From positions 3,410,001 through 3,474,000 of the forward strand of contig NZ_PEFE01000001.1 of the NCBI RefSeq assembly GCF_002754315.1: DNA of 64,000 nucleotides, given 5' to 3'. A program made the position numbers and the translations under genes. Below, piece after piece: positions 1 to 9,023 of the stretch. The DNA comes from Flavobacterium sp. 11. GTDB lineage: Bacteria > Bacteroidota > Bacteroidia > Flavobacteriales > Flavobacteriaceae. Position 1 is the stretch's first letter. Each line of letters starts with the position of its first letter. The notes under the pieces were generated by a model, which worked only from the letters and a program-made list of their open reading frames with translations, did no database searches and was not told the DNA's origin.

Positions 1-1
1 T

Positions 2-250
2 AGTGAAATTCTACCTGATGCTATTTTACTTGATTTAAATATGCCAGTGATGGATGGATGGCAGTTTTTGGATGAATTTATTCATTTACCTATAAAAAAA
101 GAAATTTCAATTTTTATCATGACCTCGTCAATCGACCCTGCTGATATAGAAATGGCAAAAAAATATGATGTGATAAAAGATTATATCATGAAACCTATCA
201 CTGCAAACAAATTAGATATGCTGTGCAAACTAATTTCTAAAATAAACTAA
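2..250 (+). CDS. Response regulator receiver domain protein, 3' part only
   Basis: The reading frame is open from the first bases of the window, so the 5' end lies outside. The visible part covers the second half of a CheY-like receiver: the phospho-acceptor Asp sits in LLDLNMPVMDGW, the switch Ser/Thr in MTSS, and the conserved Lys in MKPIT near the end. No output domain follows before the stop at 250, so this is a stand-alone receiver. It resembles the complete single-domain regulator at 15633-16037 (same DLNMPVM.GW..LD and KPIT blocks), which suggests paralogy. Its partner kinase is probably upstream, outside the window. The family is certain; the partner is inference. Confidence 0.88.
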   Translation, partial: SEILPDAILLDLNMPVMDGWQFLDEFIHLPIKKEISIFIMTSSIDPADIEMAKKYDVIKDYIMKPITANKLDMLCKLISKIN

Positions 251-307
251 TTTAAGTTTAGCGGTAACAATTTCCTATCTTGTTCGTCCTATTATTAAAT
301 CAAAAAG

Positions 308-1213
308 ATGAACCCATTGGAAACTATACTTTCTATCAAAAATCTCAACAAACGTTATGGCTCACTTCAAGCCTTAAAAAACGTTTCTTTCGACATACAT
401 AAAGGCAATGTATACGGAATTCTAGGTCCTAACGGAAGCGGAAAATCAACAACTTTAGGCATAGTTTTAAATGTAGTTAACAAAACCTCCGGAGAATACA
501 GCTGGTTTAGTGGTTCAATGGAAACACATGAAGCTCTAAAAAAAGTAGGCGCCATTATAGAAAGACCTAATTTCTATCCTTACATGACTGCTAAAGAAAA
601 TTTAGAACTGGTTTGTAAAATTAAAGGAATCAACTATGCAAAAGTCAATGAAAAACTTGAATTAGTAGGTTTAGTAGATCGACAAAACAGTAAATTCAGT
701 ACTTTTTCTTTGGGAATGAAACAGCGGTTAGCCATCGCTTCTGCCCTACTGAATGATCCAGAAATTTTAATTCTTGATGAACCCACAAACGGTTTAGATC
801 CTCAAGGGATTCATCAAATAAGAGATATCATCAAACAAATTGCTTCAAAAGGAACTACTATTTTACTCGCTTCTCATTTATTGGACGAAGTAGAAAAAGT
901 ATGTACCCATGTTTTGGTTTTAAGAAAAGGCGAAATCCTATACACTGGTTTAGTGGATGGTATGTCAGCAAATGAAGGCTTTTTTGAGTTACAAGCTGAT
1001 GATACTGAAGATTTAATCCTAGCTGTTAAAACTCATCCTGCAGTTAAAAATGTAGTAAATGAGGATGGGAAAGTTTTAGTTTATTTAAAAAATGATTTGG
1101 AAGCTAAGGAATTGAATCGATTTCTTTTTGAAAAAAACATCGTACTAAATCATTTGGTAAAACGTAAAAACAGCTTAGAGGAACAATTTTTAGAACTGAC
1201 TAAAAATCAATAA
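308..1213 (+). CDS. ABC transporter ATP-binding protein (ABC-2 exporter type)
   Basis: This 301-residue protein is the ATPase subunit of an ABC exporter. It has Walker A GPNGSGKST (about residues 40-48), signature SLGMKQ (134-139) and Walker B LILDEPTNGLDP (about 154-165), followed by an H-loop in LLASHLLDEVEKV and a C-terminal accessory domain of about 90 residues. This layout is typical of BcrA/CcmA-like ATPases that pair with ABC-2 permeases. The permease gene follows 70 bases downstream, so the two very likely form one complex at the inner membrane. The substrate cannot be told from sequence. It is not convincingly GldA, the gliding ATPase of the same superfamily. Confidence 0.93.
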   Translation: MNPLETILSIKNLNKRYGSLQALKNVSFDIHKGNVYGILGPNGSGKSTTLGIVLNVVNKTSGEYSWFSGSMETHEALKKVGAIIERPNFYPYMTAKENLELVCKIKGINYAKVNEKLELVGLVDRQNSKFSTFSLGMKQRLAIASALLNDPEILILDEPTNGLDPQGIHQIRDIIKQIASKGTTILLASHLLDEVEKVCTHVLVLRKGEILYTGLVDGMSANEGFFELQADDTEDLILAVKTHPAVKNVVNEDGKVLVYLKNDLEAKELNRFLFEKNIVLNHLVKRKNSLEEQFLELTKNQ

Positions 1214-1283
1214 CAATTTCAATTAGAATTTCAATACAAATAAATTCTAAAAATCCAATAGTCTAACAATCTAATAATCTAAA

Positions 1284-2120
1284 ATGAAAAGATTACTCTC
1301 AATAGAATTACAAAAAATTTGGAAAAACAAAGCCAGTCGTGTTTTAACATTGGCTTATTTTATTCTCTTAACTTTCATAGCTTTAATAGCTTCCATAAAA
1401 TTTGATCTTGGTATTTTTAAATTTCACCTTGCTGAAATGGGAATTTTTAATTTCCCTTTTATATGGCATTTCAACACCTATATCGCGGCCATATTAAAAC
1501 TGTTTTTAGCGATAGTAATTGTCTCCATGATGGCAAATGAGTATAGCTATGGAACACTAAAACAAAACTTAATTGATGGAATGAGTAAAAAAGAATTTAT
1601 TCAATCTAAGTTTCTAACGGTAGTTTTATTTGCTACAGTATCCACTATTTTTGTTTTTATAATGTCACTCATTTTAGGGCTTAGCTATTCTTCCTACACT
1701 GAATTTAGTATCGTTTTCTCTGATTTAGAATACCTTTTAGCTTATTTTGTCAAACTGGTTGGTTTTTTCTCATTCTGTTTATTTTTAGGAATATTGGTAA
1801 AACGTTCTGCTTTTGCACTCGGATTTCTTTTGGTTTGGAATATCATAGAAGGAATTATCAATGGTGTTTTGACTTTTAAAGTATTCCCAAATAGTACTAC
1901 GGCAGCATCAATTACTCAGTTTTTGCCTTTGCAATCCATGTCGAATTTAATAGTAGAACCTTTTAGCAGATTATCAGTCGTAAAAAATCTGGGGACACAA
2001 ATTGGTTTGGATAATATTAAAGAATACGATGTGAGTATATCGTCTATTATTATTGTATTATTTTGGACTGCGATTTTTATTTTCCTTTCCCATCGATTAT
2101 TAAAAAATAGAGATTTGTAG
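1284..2120 (+). CDS. ABC-2 type transporter permease
   Basis: A 278-residue membrane protein with about six hydrophobic segments: residues about 20-40, 60-85, 110-135, 155-170, 175-195 and a C-terminal one ending shortly before the last Arg-rich residues. The motif MANEYSYGTLKQNLIDGMSKKEF, described here only by its EYSYGTLKQNL core, matches the cytoplasmic loop of ABC-2 permeases that contacts the ATPase. It lies directly downstream of the ATPase gene in the same direction and should form the channel of that exporter. The transported compound is unknown. Confidence 0.9.
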   Translation: MKRLLSIELQKIWKNKASRVLTLAYFILLTFIALIASIKFDLGIFKFHLAEMGIFNFPFIWHFNTYIAAILKLFLAIVIVSMMANEYSYGTLKQNLIDGMSKKEFIQSKFLTVVLFATVSTIFVFIMSLILGLSYSSYTEFSIVFSDLEYLLAYFVKLVGFFSFCLFLGILVKRSAFALGFLLVWNIIEGIINGVLTFKVFPNSTTAASITQFLPLQSMSNLIVEPFSRLSVVKNLGTQIGLDNIKEYDVSISSIIIVLFWTAIFIFLSHRLLKNRDL

Positions 2121-2131
2121 TATCTTTACAC

Positions 2132-4458
2132 ATGATGAAATGTGTAAAAATAATATTATTTTATATTTTTATTAGTTGCGCTGTATGTGATGCAACCGCA
2201 CAATCTATTTCAGTAAATGACTCTTTTACAGCGCAACAACTTGTTGAAAATATTTTAGTTAATAGTTCTTGCGCCAATGTTTCTAATATTAATGTAAAAG
2301 GAGATACATTTTCCGGCAGTCAAAACAGCTACGGGTATTTTAATTCCGGAGCAAGTAGTTTTCCTTTTACACAAGGCGTTCTTTTGAGTACTTGGAGCAG
2401 CAAGAATTCTGAAGGGCCTTATGTTTCCACTCGAGGAGGAGGAAATAAATCGTGGTTAGGTGATTCGGATTTAGAGCAAGCATTAGGAATAACAAATACA
2501 ATAAATGCCACAATTTTAGAATTTGATTTCGTTCCATTAACTAATTTTATAAGTTTTAATTACATCTTTGCATCTAATGAGTATCAATCTTATTTCCCAT
2601 GTGAGTATTCTGATGGATTTGCCTTTTTAATCAAAGAAATTGGCACAAGCACTTATCAAAATTTAGCCGTGCTACCCAATACTACAACTCCTGTTTCATC
2701 CGTAAATGTTCACCCCTTAATAAATCCAATTACTGATACTCAAGGAAACGTTAGACCTGGTTGTCCATCAATAAACGAAACTTACTTTAACGGATTTAAC
2801 AATCTCTCCAGTCCTATAAATTACAGTGGGCAAACTAAGGTATTAACAGCGCAAACAAATGTTGTAGCAGGAAAAACATACCATATAAAACTAGTAATTG
2901 CTGATGATGAAAATGAAGATTATGACTCGGCAGTTTTTCTTGAAGCAGGTAGTTTTTTACCAAAAATTGATTTGGGACCAGACCGATTATTAGCGACAAA
3001 CAATCCTATTTGTTTTGGCGAAAGCTATATTATAAACCCTAATTTACCGTCTGGCTATACTTATAAATGGTTTAAAGATAATGTTGAATTAACAGATACT
3101 TCTCCTACTTACACCGTTACAAGTCCTGGTATTTATAGAGTTGAAGTACAATTGACACCCAGCTGTATTGCTACCGAAGAAATAAAAATTGAATTTACTC
3201 CCGAAATTGATTTGAATGACACCTCGCTTTCGCAATGTGACATCGATAATGACGGAATATCTATTTTTAACTTAACTAAAGTCGATGCCATTGTAAAAAA
3301 TAATAATAGCAATTTAAGTCCTGTTGTTTACTATGAGACTTTGGTTGATGCTCAAGGACAAATTAATCCAATTGCAAATCCCACAACATATAGCAACAAA
3401 TTCGTTAACCAGTCTGTATTTGCAAGAGTGAGCAATTCATTTAACTGCGCAAATTATGCCGAAGTAAGGCTGATTATTTCTAATAACGCTATTGCAGTTC
3501 AAAATCCAATTTCAACTTGTGACACCGATGGTACAAATGATGGTTTATCACAATTTGATTTAAACACTCAAGTAACGCCACAAGTAGTTGCAGGTTTACC
3601 AGCTGGCTTAATCGTAGAATATTATTTAAACCCAACAGATGCCATAGCCCAACAAAATCAGTTATCAAATATTTTTAAAAACACTGTGGCAACCCAACAA
3701 ATTATTCATGCTCGAATAGTAAATGGTCCTGACTGTTATGCAATTACTCCTATTACACTTGTAGTAAACACCTTTGACCCTCCAAATTTTCAAGATGAAA
3801 CTTTTGTTTTGTGCGAGACAAGCTCGATTAACCTAACCGTAAATTCTGGGTTTTCAAGCTATTTGTGGAATACTGGAGCGACTTCAAACACCATAACAGT
3901 TAATACTCCGGGCGATTATTCAGTAACCGTAACGAATTTTGATGGTTGCCAAAAACAAAAAAATACCTTGTAGCTGTTTCTGGAATTGCAACAATTACTG
4001 GAGTAACAGTGAATGATTTTGAAAGAAATGAAAATTCAATATCAATTGAATATACTGGAATTGGAGATTATGAATTTTCTATAGATGGATCTTATTTTCA
4101 GGATAGTCCAATGTTTAACGGAGTTGCACCCGGAGAATATTTAGTTTATGCCAGAGATAAAAATGGCTGTGGTTTATCAATTCCGTTTGTGGTATATGTT
4201 TTAGATTATCCTCGTTATTTTACGCCTAACAATGATGGTTATAATGATATTTGGCAAATTAAAAATCTGGATAATTTACCCCAATCAACTTTATTTATTT
4301 TTGACCGTTACGGAAAATTATTAAAACAATTAGTCTCTTCAGATATAGGATGGAATGGTACTTTTAATGGATTTGCATTACCCACAGATGATTATTGGTT
4401 TCATTTGAATTTAGAAAACGGCAGAATAATAAAAGGTCATTTTTCATTAAAAAGATAA
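2132..4458 (+). CDS. T9SS type B exoprotein with choice-of-anchor L domain (frameshifted)
   Basis: Read as one gene, this encodes about 775 residues. Order: signal peptide (MMKCVKIILFYIFISCAVCDATAQS); choice-of-anchor L domain (about 95-275, with EFDFVPLTNFISFNYIFASNEY and the later ADDENEDYDSAVFLEAGSF); an Ig-like Cys-containing module; repeated Cys modules beginning SQCDIDNDG and STCDTDGTND; and a C-terminal type B sorting domain from PRYFTPNNDGYNDIW to the final SLKR. The frame breaks after GCQKQK at 3957-3963 (A7): one extra A restores GCQKQKKYLVAVSG, which matches the same position in the two following paralogues. It starts 12 bases after the permease gene. Known for the family: export across the outer membrane by T9SS. 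Ligand unknown. Confidence 0.85.
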
Positions 4459-4466
4459 TCTAAATT

Positions 4467-4482
4467 TTGCTATTTTTAGCAA
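4467..4482 (+). other. Small inverted repeat abutting a start codon
   Basis: TTGCTA and TAGCAA form a perfect 6-bp stem with a four-T loop, ending at the base before the ATG at 4483. It could fold near the 5' end of the message of the second T9SS gene and affect initiation. It has no T-tract, so it is not a convincing terminator for the gene ending at 4458. It may also be chance in AT-rich DNA. Confidence 0.3.
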
Positions 4483-7400
4483 ATGAAAAAAACATTACTC
4501 ATACTCTTTACCTTTTTTTCCATAAGTTGTTTCTCGCAGTTTAGCAAAACACACTATATCCCGCCGTTAACCTGCTCAACAAATTTAGCAGGGGACCATT
4601 ATTTATACATATCAACACCTAGCACTACCGATGTTAATTTCAAAATTATAGAAAACGGAGGCAGCATAATAACTGGTGTAGTCAAAAATACTACTCCATA
4701 TATTTATTCTATTGGTCAAGGACAAAATACACAGTTGTTCACTCCAAAAACCAGTATTGGAATTGTAACTAACAAAGGATATATAGTTGAGGCCGAAGAT
4801 TTAATTTATGTAAGTGTGAGGGTTAATGCCGGTTTTAGTTCTCAGAACAATTCCTATAATCATGCTGGTGGACTCGTTTCAAAAGGAAATAGCGCTTTGG
4901 GTAAAGAATTTAGATTAGGAGCTATGTTAAATCCGGTTTACGATCAAAGTGTATTAAATTTTGCTTCAATACTATCAACCGAGAACAATACTAAAATCAC
5001 TATTTCAAACATTCCAATAGGATCTGTACTATCAAATGGAACTATTATTACTGGACCCATAACTGTCACTTTAGGCAAAAATGAAAGTTATGTTTTGGCT
5101 TTGGAAAATTACAATAATACCGTTTCCAATAGTTCAACAATGATTGGTGCGTTAGTGGAATCTGATAAGCCAGTAGTTGTCAATTCGGGTTCCTTTGCGG
5201 GAAGCAATAGTAGTAGTACAAATGGTAGAGATGTAGGTTTTGACCAAATCGTTCCAACAGAAAAAACCGGTAAGGAATATATATTTGTAAAAGGATATGG
5301 AACGGATGAAATAGAACGTGTTTTATTGGTAGCCCACAATCCTCAAACCAGTATCTATTTAAATGGCAATCCAACTGCTTTTGCTACCCTAATTAATGCA
5401 GGCGATTATGTGGCAATAGACGGATCTCAATTTAGCAATGGAAATTTATATGTCACTACGTCCGAAAATGTTTTTGCCTATCAAAGTATTGGAGGATCAA
5501 GTACTACCGGTAATCCTCCTGCCAATCAAAATTTATTTTTTGTCCCACCTTTAAATTGTGCCACTCCAAACATTGTTGATAATATTCCTTTCATTGAATC
5601 GATAGGAAATACACTTTATAATGGTGGATTAAATATTGTGACCGAAGCTGGTGCAACTGTAACCATAAACAACATTCCTATCTCGAGCCCTCCTGAAGCA
5701 GTAACAGGAAACACAAATTATGTGAGATATACTGTTTTTAATCAAATGGGGAATGTTGCTGTAAAATCTACGAGGCAAGTTTATGTTTCTTACTTTGGAA
5801 CAAATGGAGCAGCTACCTATGGCGGTTATTATTCAGGTTTTGATACGAAACCTGAAATTGTAACTGATAAAATTACAGTATCTAACTCAGCCTGTATACC
5901 AAATGTTGTTTTAAAAATCAGCACTTTATCATCATACGACACTTTCCAATGGTATTTTAATGACAATCCAATAATTGGTGCAAATTCAAATTCATACACC
6001 CCTACTCAGCCCGGTTATTATCAAGTAAAAGGAAGTATTGTAGGTTGTCCAAATACAGTTCCTATTTTCTCAGACAAGATTCCCGTGAGCGACTGCCCAT
6101 TAGATTCAGATAATGATGGAACTAATAATAATATTGATATCGACTTAGATAATGATGGTATCATAAACAATCTTGAAGCTAATATTTCTCTATTAAACCA
6201 GTCAAATACTACCTCAAGCTCTGATTATACTGCTACAATTACGGGAAGTGGAACCATTACTGGAAAACCATTTTACGGATTTGTTTCAGAAGTTCCAGCT
6301 GGTATAACAAATAGTGTTGCTTACACTCTGAATCTCACAAAAAATGAAACTATCAACATTAGTTATATAGCACAAGACAGTCCAACGCAAACAACAGATA
6401 TTACGGAATATACAAACGCAGAAGGTGATTTTATTTTACAAGTACCGACAGATAAAACCATTACTTTGACTAATCCGCAAAATCAATTGCTTGTAGATAC
6501 TAATTATGATGGGATTTTTGAAAGTGGCGTAACTGAATTTTCTTCCTTCGAAATAAGATTTCGATTAAATAGTACAACACCATTAACACCTGGTTTGGGG
6601 AGTTTTCAGTTTTCGTCTTATCTCACTAATTCAGTAAAATTAACTCATAATAATTTATCCGAAACAGCTGTTAATAAAGCTATTTTCATGATAACCCGTA
6701 CAGAAACTTTTGATTCTGATTCTGATACAATTCCAGATTTATTAGACATAGACAGTGATAATGATGGAATTCCTGATACTATTGAAGCACAAGGAAAAGG
6801 TTTTAAAATCTTTTCTGGAATTGATTCCAATAAAGATGGTCTTGACAATGCTTTTGAACCCGGACTAATACGAATTAATACTGACAATGATATTTTCAAT
6901 ACTTTTCCTGTTATTTATGATTTATTGGACTTAGACAGTGATAACGATGGAATTTTTGACTTAGTTGAATCTGGCAGTACTGCAATTGATCTTAATAACG
7001 ATGGAATTATAGATGGCCCAGCTACTGTTTTTGGTACAAATGGTTTATTTGACGGACTTGAAACGAGTCTGGATAGTGGCAAACTAAATTATACCGTTAC
7101 TGACACCGATTCAGATGGAACTTTTAATTACATCGATTTGGATAGTGATAATGATGTTTGTTTTGATGTTATCGAGGCAGGTTTTAATGACCCTGAAAAT
7201 GATGGAATATTAGGAAGCAATCCCGTTACTGTTAGCGCTAAAGGAATAGTTACGAGCGGTGTGGGTTATACAACTCCAAATAACAATTATGTAATTGCGG
7301 CGCCAATAGACATCACATCTCAACCTCAGGCAAAACCAACTTGTGAGCGAGAAAACACAACAATTACAGTTCTTGACAATGGAGGAAATACCTATCAATG

Positions 7401-8958
7401 GCAATTGTCAACTGACGGAATAACTTGGAATAACATTCTAAATAATGCTACTTATCAGGATGCTACAGCACAAACCTTAACACTGATAAAAGTGACTAAC
7501 GCAATGAATGGTTATAAATACAGAGTGAAATTGGATAAAATTGGAAATTCTTGTGGTTTGATTTCAACCGAAACTACTTTGACAATTTATGCTTTACCTG
7601 TTGTCAATACCGTCACGATAGTTCAATGTGATGACGATACAGATGGTTTCTCTGATTTTAATTTAACGGTAAAAAACAATGAGATATCGACTAATTATAC
7701 TTCTGAAACATTTACCTACTATACTTCACTTTCGGGAGCTGAAACAGCTGATGCAGGAAAATTAATATCTAATCCTTTAGCTTTTACAAATACAATCTCA
7801 GGTGGTATGCCGGTTTGGGCAAGAGTAAAAAACACTAATGAATGTAATAGTATAGTTCAAATTAACTTAATAGTTTCTACTACTCAAATTCCAGATTCAT
7901 TCAGTCGTACTTTTTCTACTTGTGATGACCTAGGAGCTGCTAATGACGATACTGATGGAATTGCAACTTTCGATTTCAGTAGTGTAACCACTGATATTTT
8001 AGCTATTCTTCCTTCATCGAGTTCTTCTTATTCAATAAAATTTTATAAAAATGAAGCCGATGCCTTGTCAGAGAATGATGAAATAACAAATACATCAAAT
8101 TATAGCAATACTGGATATCCAAACGAACAAAAAATTTGGGTTCGTGTGGAAAGCACATCAGACAATGCGTGTTATGGTTTGAGTCCAAGAGTAACTTTAA
8201 CAGTAAATCCAAAACCTAATATTGATACAAACGCTGATTTTGAAGAAAATGAATTAGTTTGTTCTAACCTTCCTACTTTCTTTGTGAGATTAGATTCCGG
8301 AATTCAAGATGGCACTTCCAGTAATGACTATACCTATGTCTGGTCAAAAGACAATGTAGTTTTAACGAATGAGACTGGAGCAACATTGAATGTAAACGCA
8401 GAAGGTAATTATACCGTAGAAGTTAGTTCACTAGCCGGCTGTAGTAGAATCCGAACAATAAAAGTGACTGCCTCTGATATAGCAGCAATAACAAGTATTT
8501 CAATTATTGATTTATCAGATGTAAACTCAGTTACAGTAAATGTAACCGGACAAGGACAATATGAATATAGTCAGGACGCTCCATATGGACCTTTTCAAGA
8601 TTCTAATTTCTTTGATAATGTAACTGCCGGAATTCATGAAATATACATTAATGATAAAAATGGTTGTGGAACTGTGAGCCAAACAATTGCAGTAATTGGT
8701 GTTCCAAAATTTTTCACACCAAATGGAGATGGCTACAATGACTATTGGAATGTAAAAGGAGTGAATGAAAATTTCAATGAAAATTCAATCATTTATATTT
8801 TTGATCGTTACGGTAAGCTATTAAAACAAATTCTTGCTTCTAGTCAAGGTTGGGATGGTACTTTTTTAGGTTTGCCTTTATCTTCAGACGATTATTGGTA
8901 CTCCATCAAATTAGATGATGGTAGAGAGGCGAAGGGACATTTTAGTTTGAAAAGATAA
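4483..8958 (+). CDS. Large T9SS type B exoprotein with IgGFc-binding-like and DSDNDG modules
   Basis: This 1,491-residue protein starts with a signal peptide ([19 protein letters not shown]). Residues about 30-460 resemble the IgGFc-binding domain seen in many bacterial surface proteins ([21 protein letters not shown], then YLNGNP and [15 protein letters not shown]). An Ig-like module follows (about 470-535). From about 540 to 900 there are several Asp-rich, calcium-binding-like motifs of the DSDNDG type (about 541, 744, 815 and 874). Further Cys modules lead to the type B sorting domain from about 1406 ([16 protein letters not shown] to SLKR). It is the middle of three consecutive type B cargo genes. 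Export by T9SS is family knowledge; a binding role is inference. No frame defect is seen. Confidence 0.88.
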   Translation: MKKTLLILFTFFSISCFSQFSKTHYIPPLTCSTNLAGDHYLYISTPSTTDVNFKIIENGGSIITGVVKNTTPYIYSIGQGQNTQLFTPKTSIGIVTNKGYIVEAEDLIYVSVRVNAGFSSQNNSYNHAGGLVSKGNSALGKEFRLGAMLNPVYDQSVLNFASILSTENNTKITISNIPIGSVLSNGTIITGPITVTLGKNESYVLALENYNNTVSNSSTMIGALVESDKPVVVNSGSFAGSNSSSTNGRDVGFDQIVPTEKTGKEYIFVKGYGTDEIERVLLVAHNPQTSIYLNGNPTAFATLINAGDYVAIDGSQFSNGNLYVTTSENVFAYQSIGGSSTTGNPPANQNLFFVPPLNCATPNIVDNIPFIESIGNTLYNGGLNIVTEAGATVTINNIPISSPPEAVTGNTNYVRYTVFNQMGNVAVKSTRQVYVSYFGTNGAATYGGYYSGFDTKPEIVTDKITVSNSACIPNVVLKISTLSSYDTFQWYFNDNPIIGANSNSYTPTQPGYYQVKGSIVGCPNTVPIFSDKIPVSDCPLDSDNDGTNNNIDIDLDNDGIINNLEANISLLNQSNTTSSSDYTATITGSGTITGKPFYGFVSEVPAGITNSVAYTLNLTKNETINISYIAQDSPTQTTDITEYTNAEGDFILQVPTDKTITLTNPQNQLLVDTNYDGIFESGVTEFSSFEIRFRLNSTTPLTPGLGSFQFSSYLTNSVKLTHNNLSETAVNKAIFMITRTETFDSDSDTIPDLLDIDSDNDGIPDTIEAQGKGFKIFSGIDSNKDGLDNAFEPGLIRINTDNDIFNTFPVIYDLLDLDSDNDGIFDLVESGSTAIDLNNDGIIDGPATVFGTNGLFDGLETSLDSGKLNYTVTDTDSDGTFNYIDLDSDNDVCFDVIEAGFNDPENDGILGSNPVTVSAKGIVTSGVGYTTPNNNYVIAAPIDITSQPQAKPTCERENTTITVLDNGGNTYQWQLSTDGITWNNILNNATYQDATAQTLTLIKVTNAMNGYKYRVKLDKIGNSCGLISTETTLTIYALPVVNTVTIVQCDDDTDGFSDFNLTVKNNEISTNYTSETFTYYTSLSGAETADAGKLISNPLAFTNTISGGMPVWARVKNTNECNSIVQINLIVSTTQIPDSFSRTFSTCDDLGAANDDTDGIATFDFSSVTTDILAILPSSSSSYSIKFYKNEADALSENDEITNTSNYSNTGYPNEQKIWVRVESTSDNACYGLSPRVTLTVNPKPNIDTNADFEENELVCSNLPTFFVRLDSGIQDGTSSNDYTYVWSKDNVVLTNETGATLNVNAEGNYTVEVSSLAGCSRIRTIKVTASDIAAITSISIIDLSDVNSVTVNVTGQGQYEYSQDAPYGPFQDSNFFDNVTAGIHEIYINDKNGCGTVSQTIAVIGVPKFFTPNGDGYNDYWNVKGVNENFNENSIIYIFDRYGKLLKQILASSQGWDGTFLGLPLSSDDYWYSIKLDDGREAKGHFSLKR

Positions 8959-9009
8959 TATACAAATAATATTCATGATCCGAAATATTACTTTTTTGTA
9001 GATATTGAC

Positions 9010-9017
9010 TATATTTG
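9010..9017 (+). promoter_or_regulatory. Bacteroidota -7 box (TATATTTG)
   Basis: TATATTTG fits TAnnTTTG and ends 6 bases before the ATG at 9024. The only TTG nearby is at 8996-8998, 11 bases away, which is too close for a normal -33 element. If used, the transcript would begin at or next to the start codon. Confidence 0.4.
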
Positions 9018-9023
9018 ATAGTT

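Noticed and set aside
308..2120. Assignment of the ABC pair as the GldA-GldF gliding exporter
   Set aside because: The sequences look like generic ABC-2 exporters, and no gldG follows; the resemblance is at superfamily level only.
3950..3970. Programmed ribosomal frameshifting at the A-rich site
   Set aside because: Three other genes, including proS, show the same one-base loss in homopolymers of other bases, so a common technical cause is simpler.
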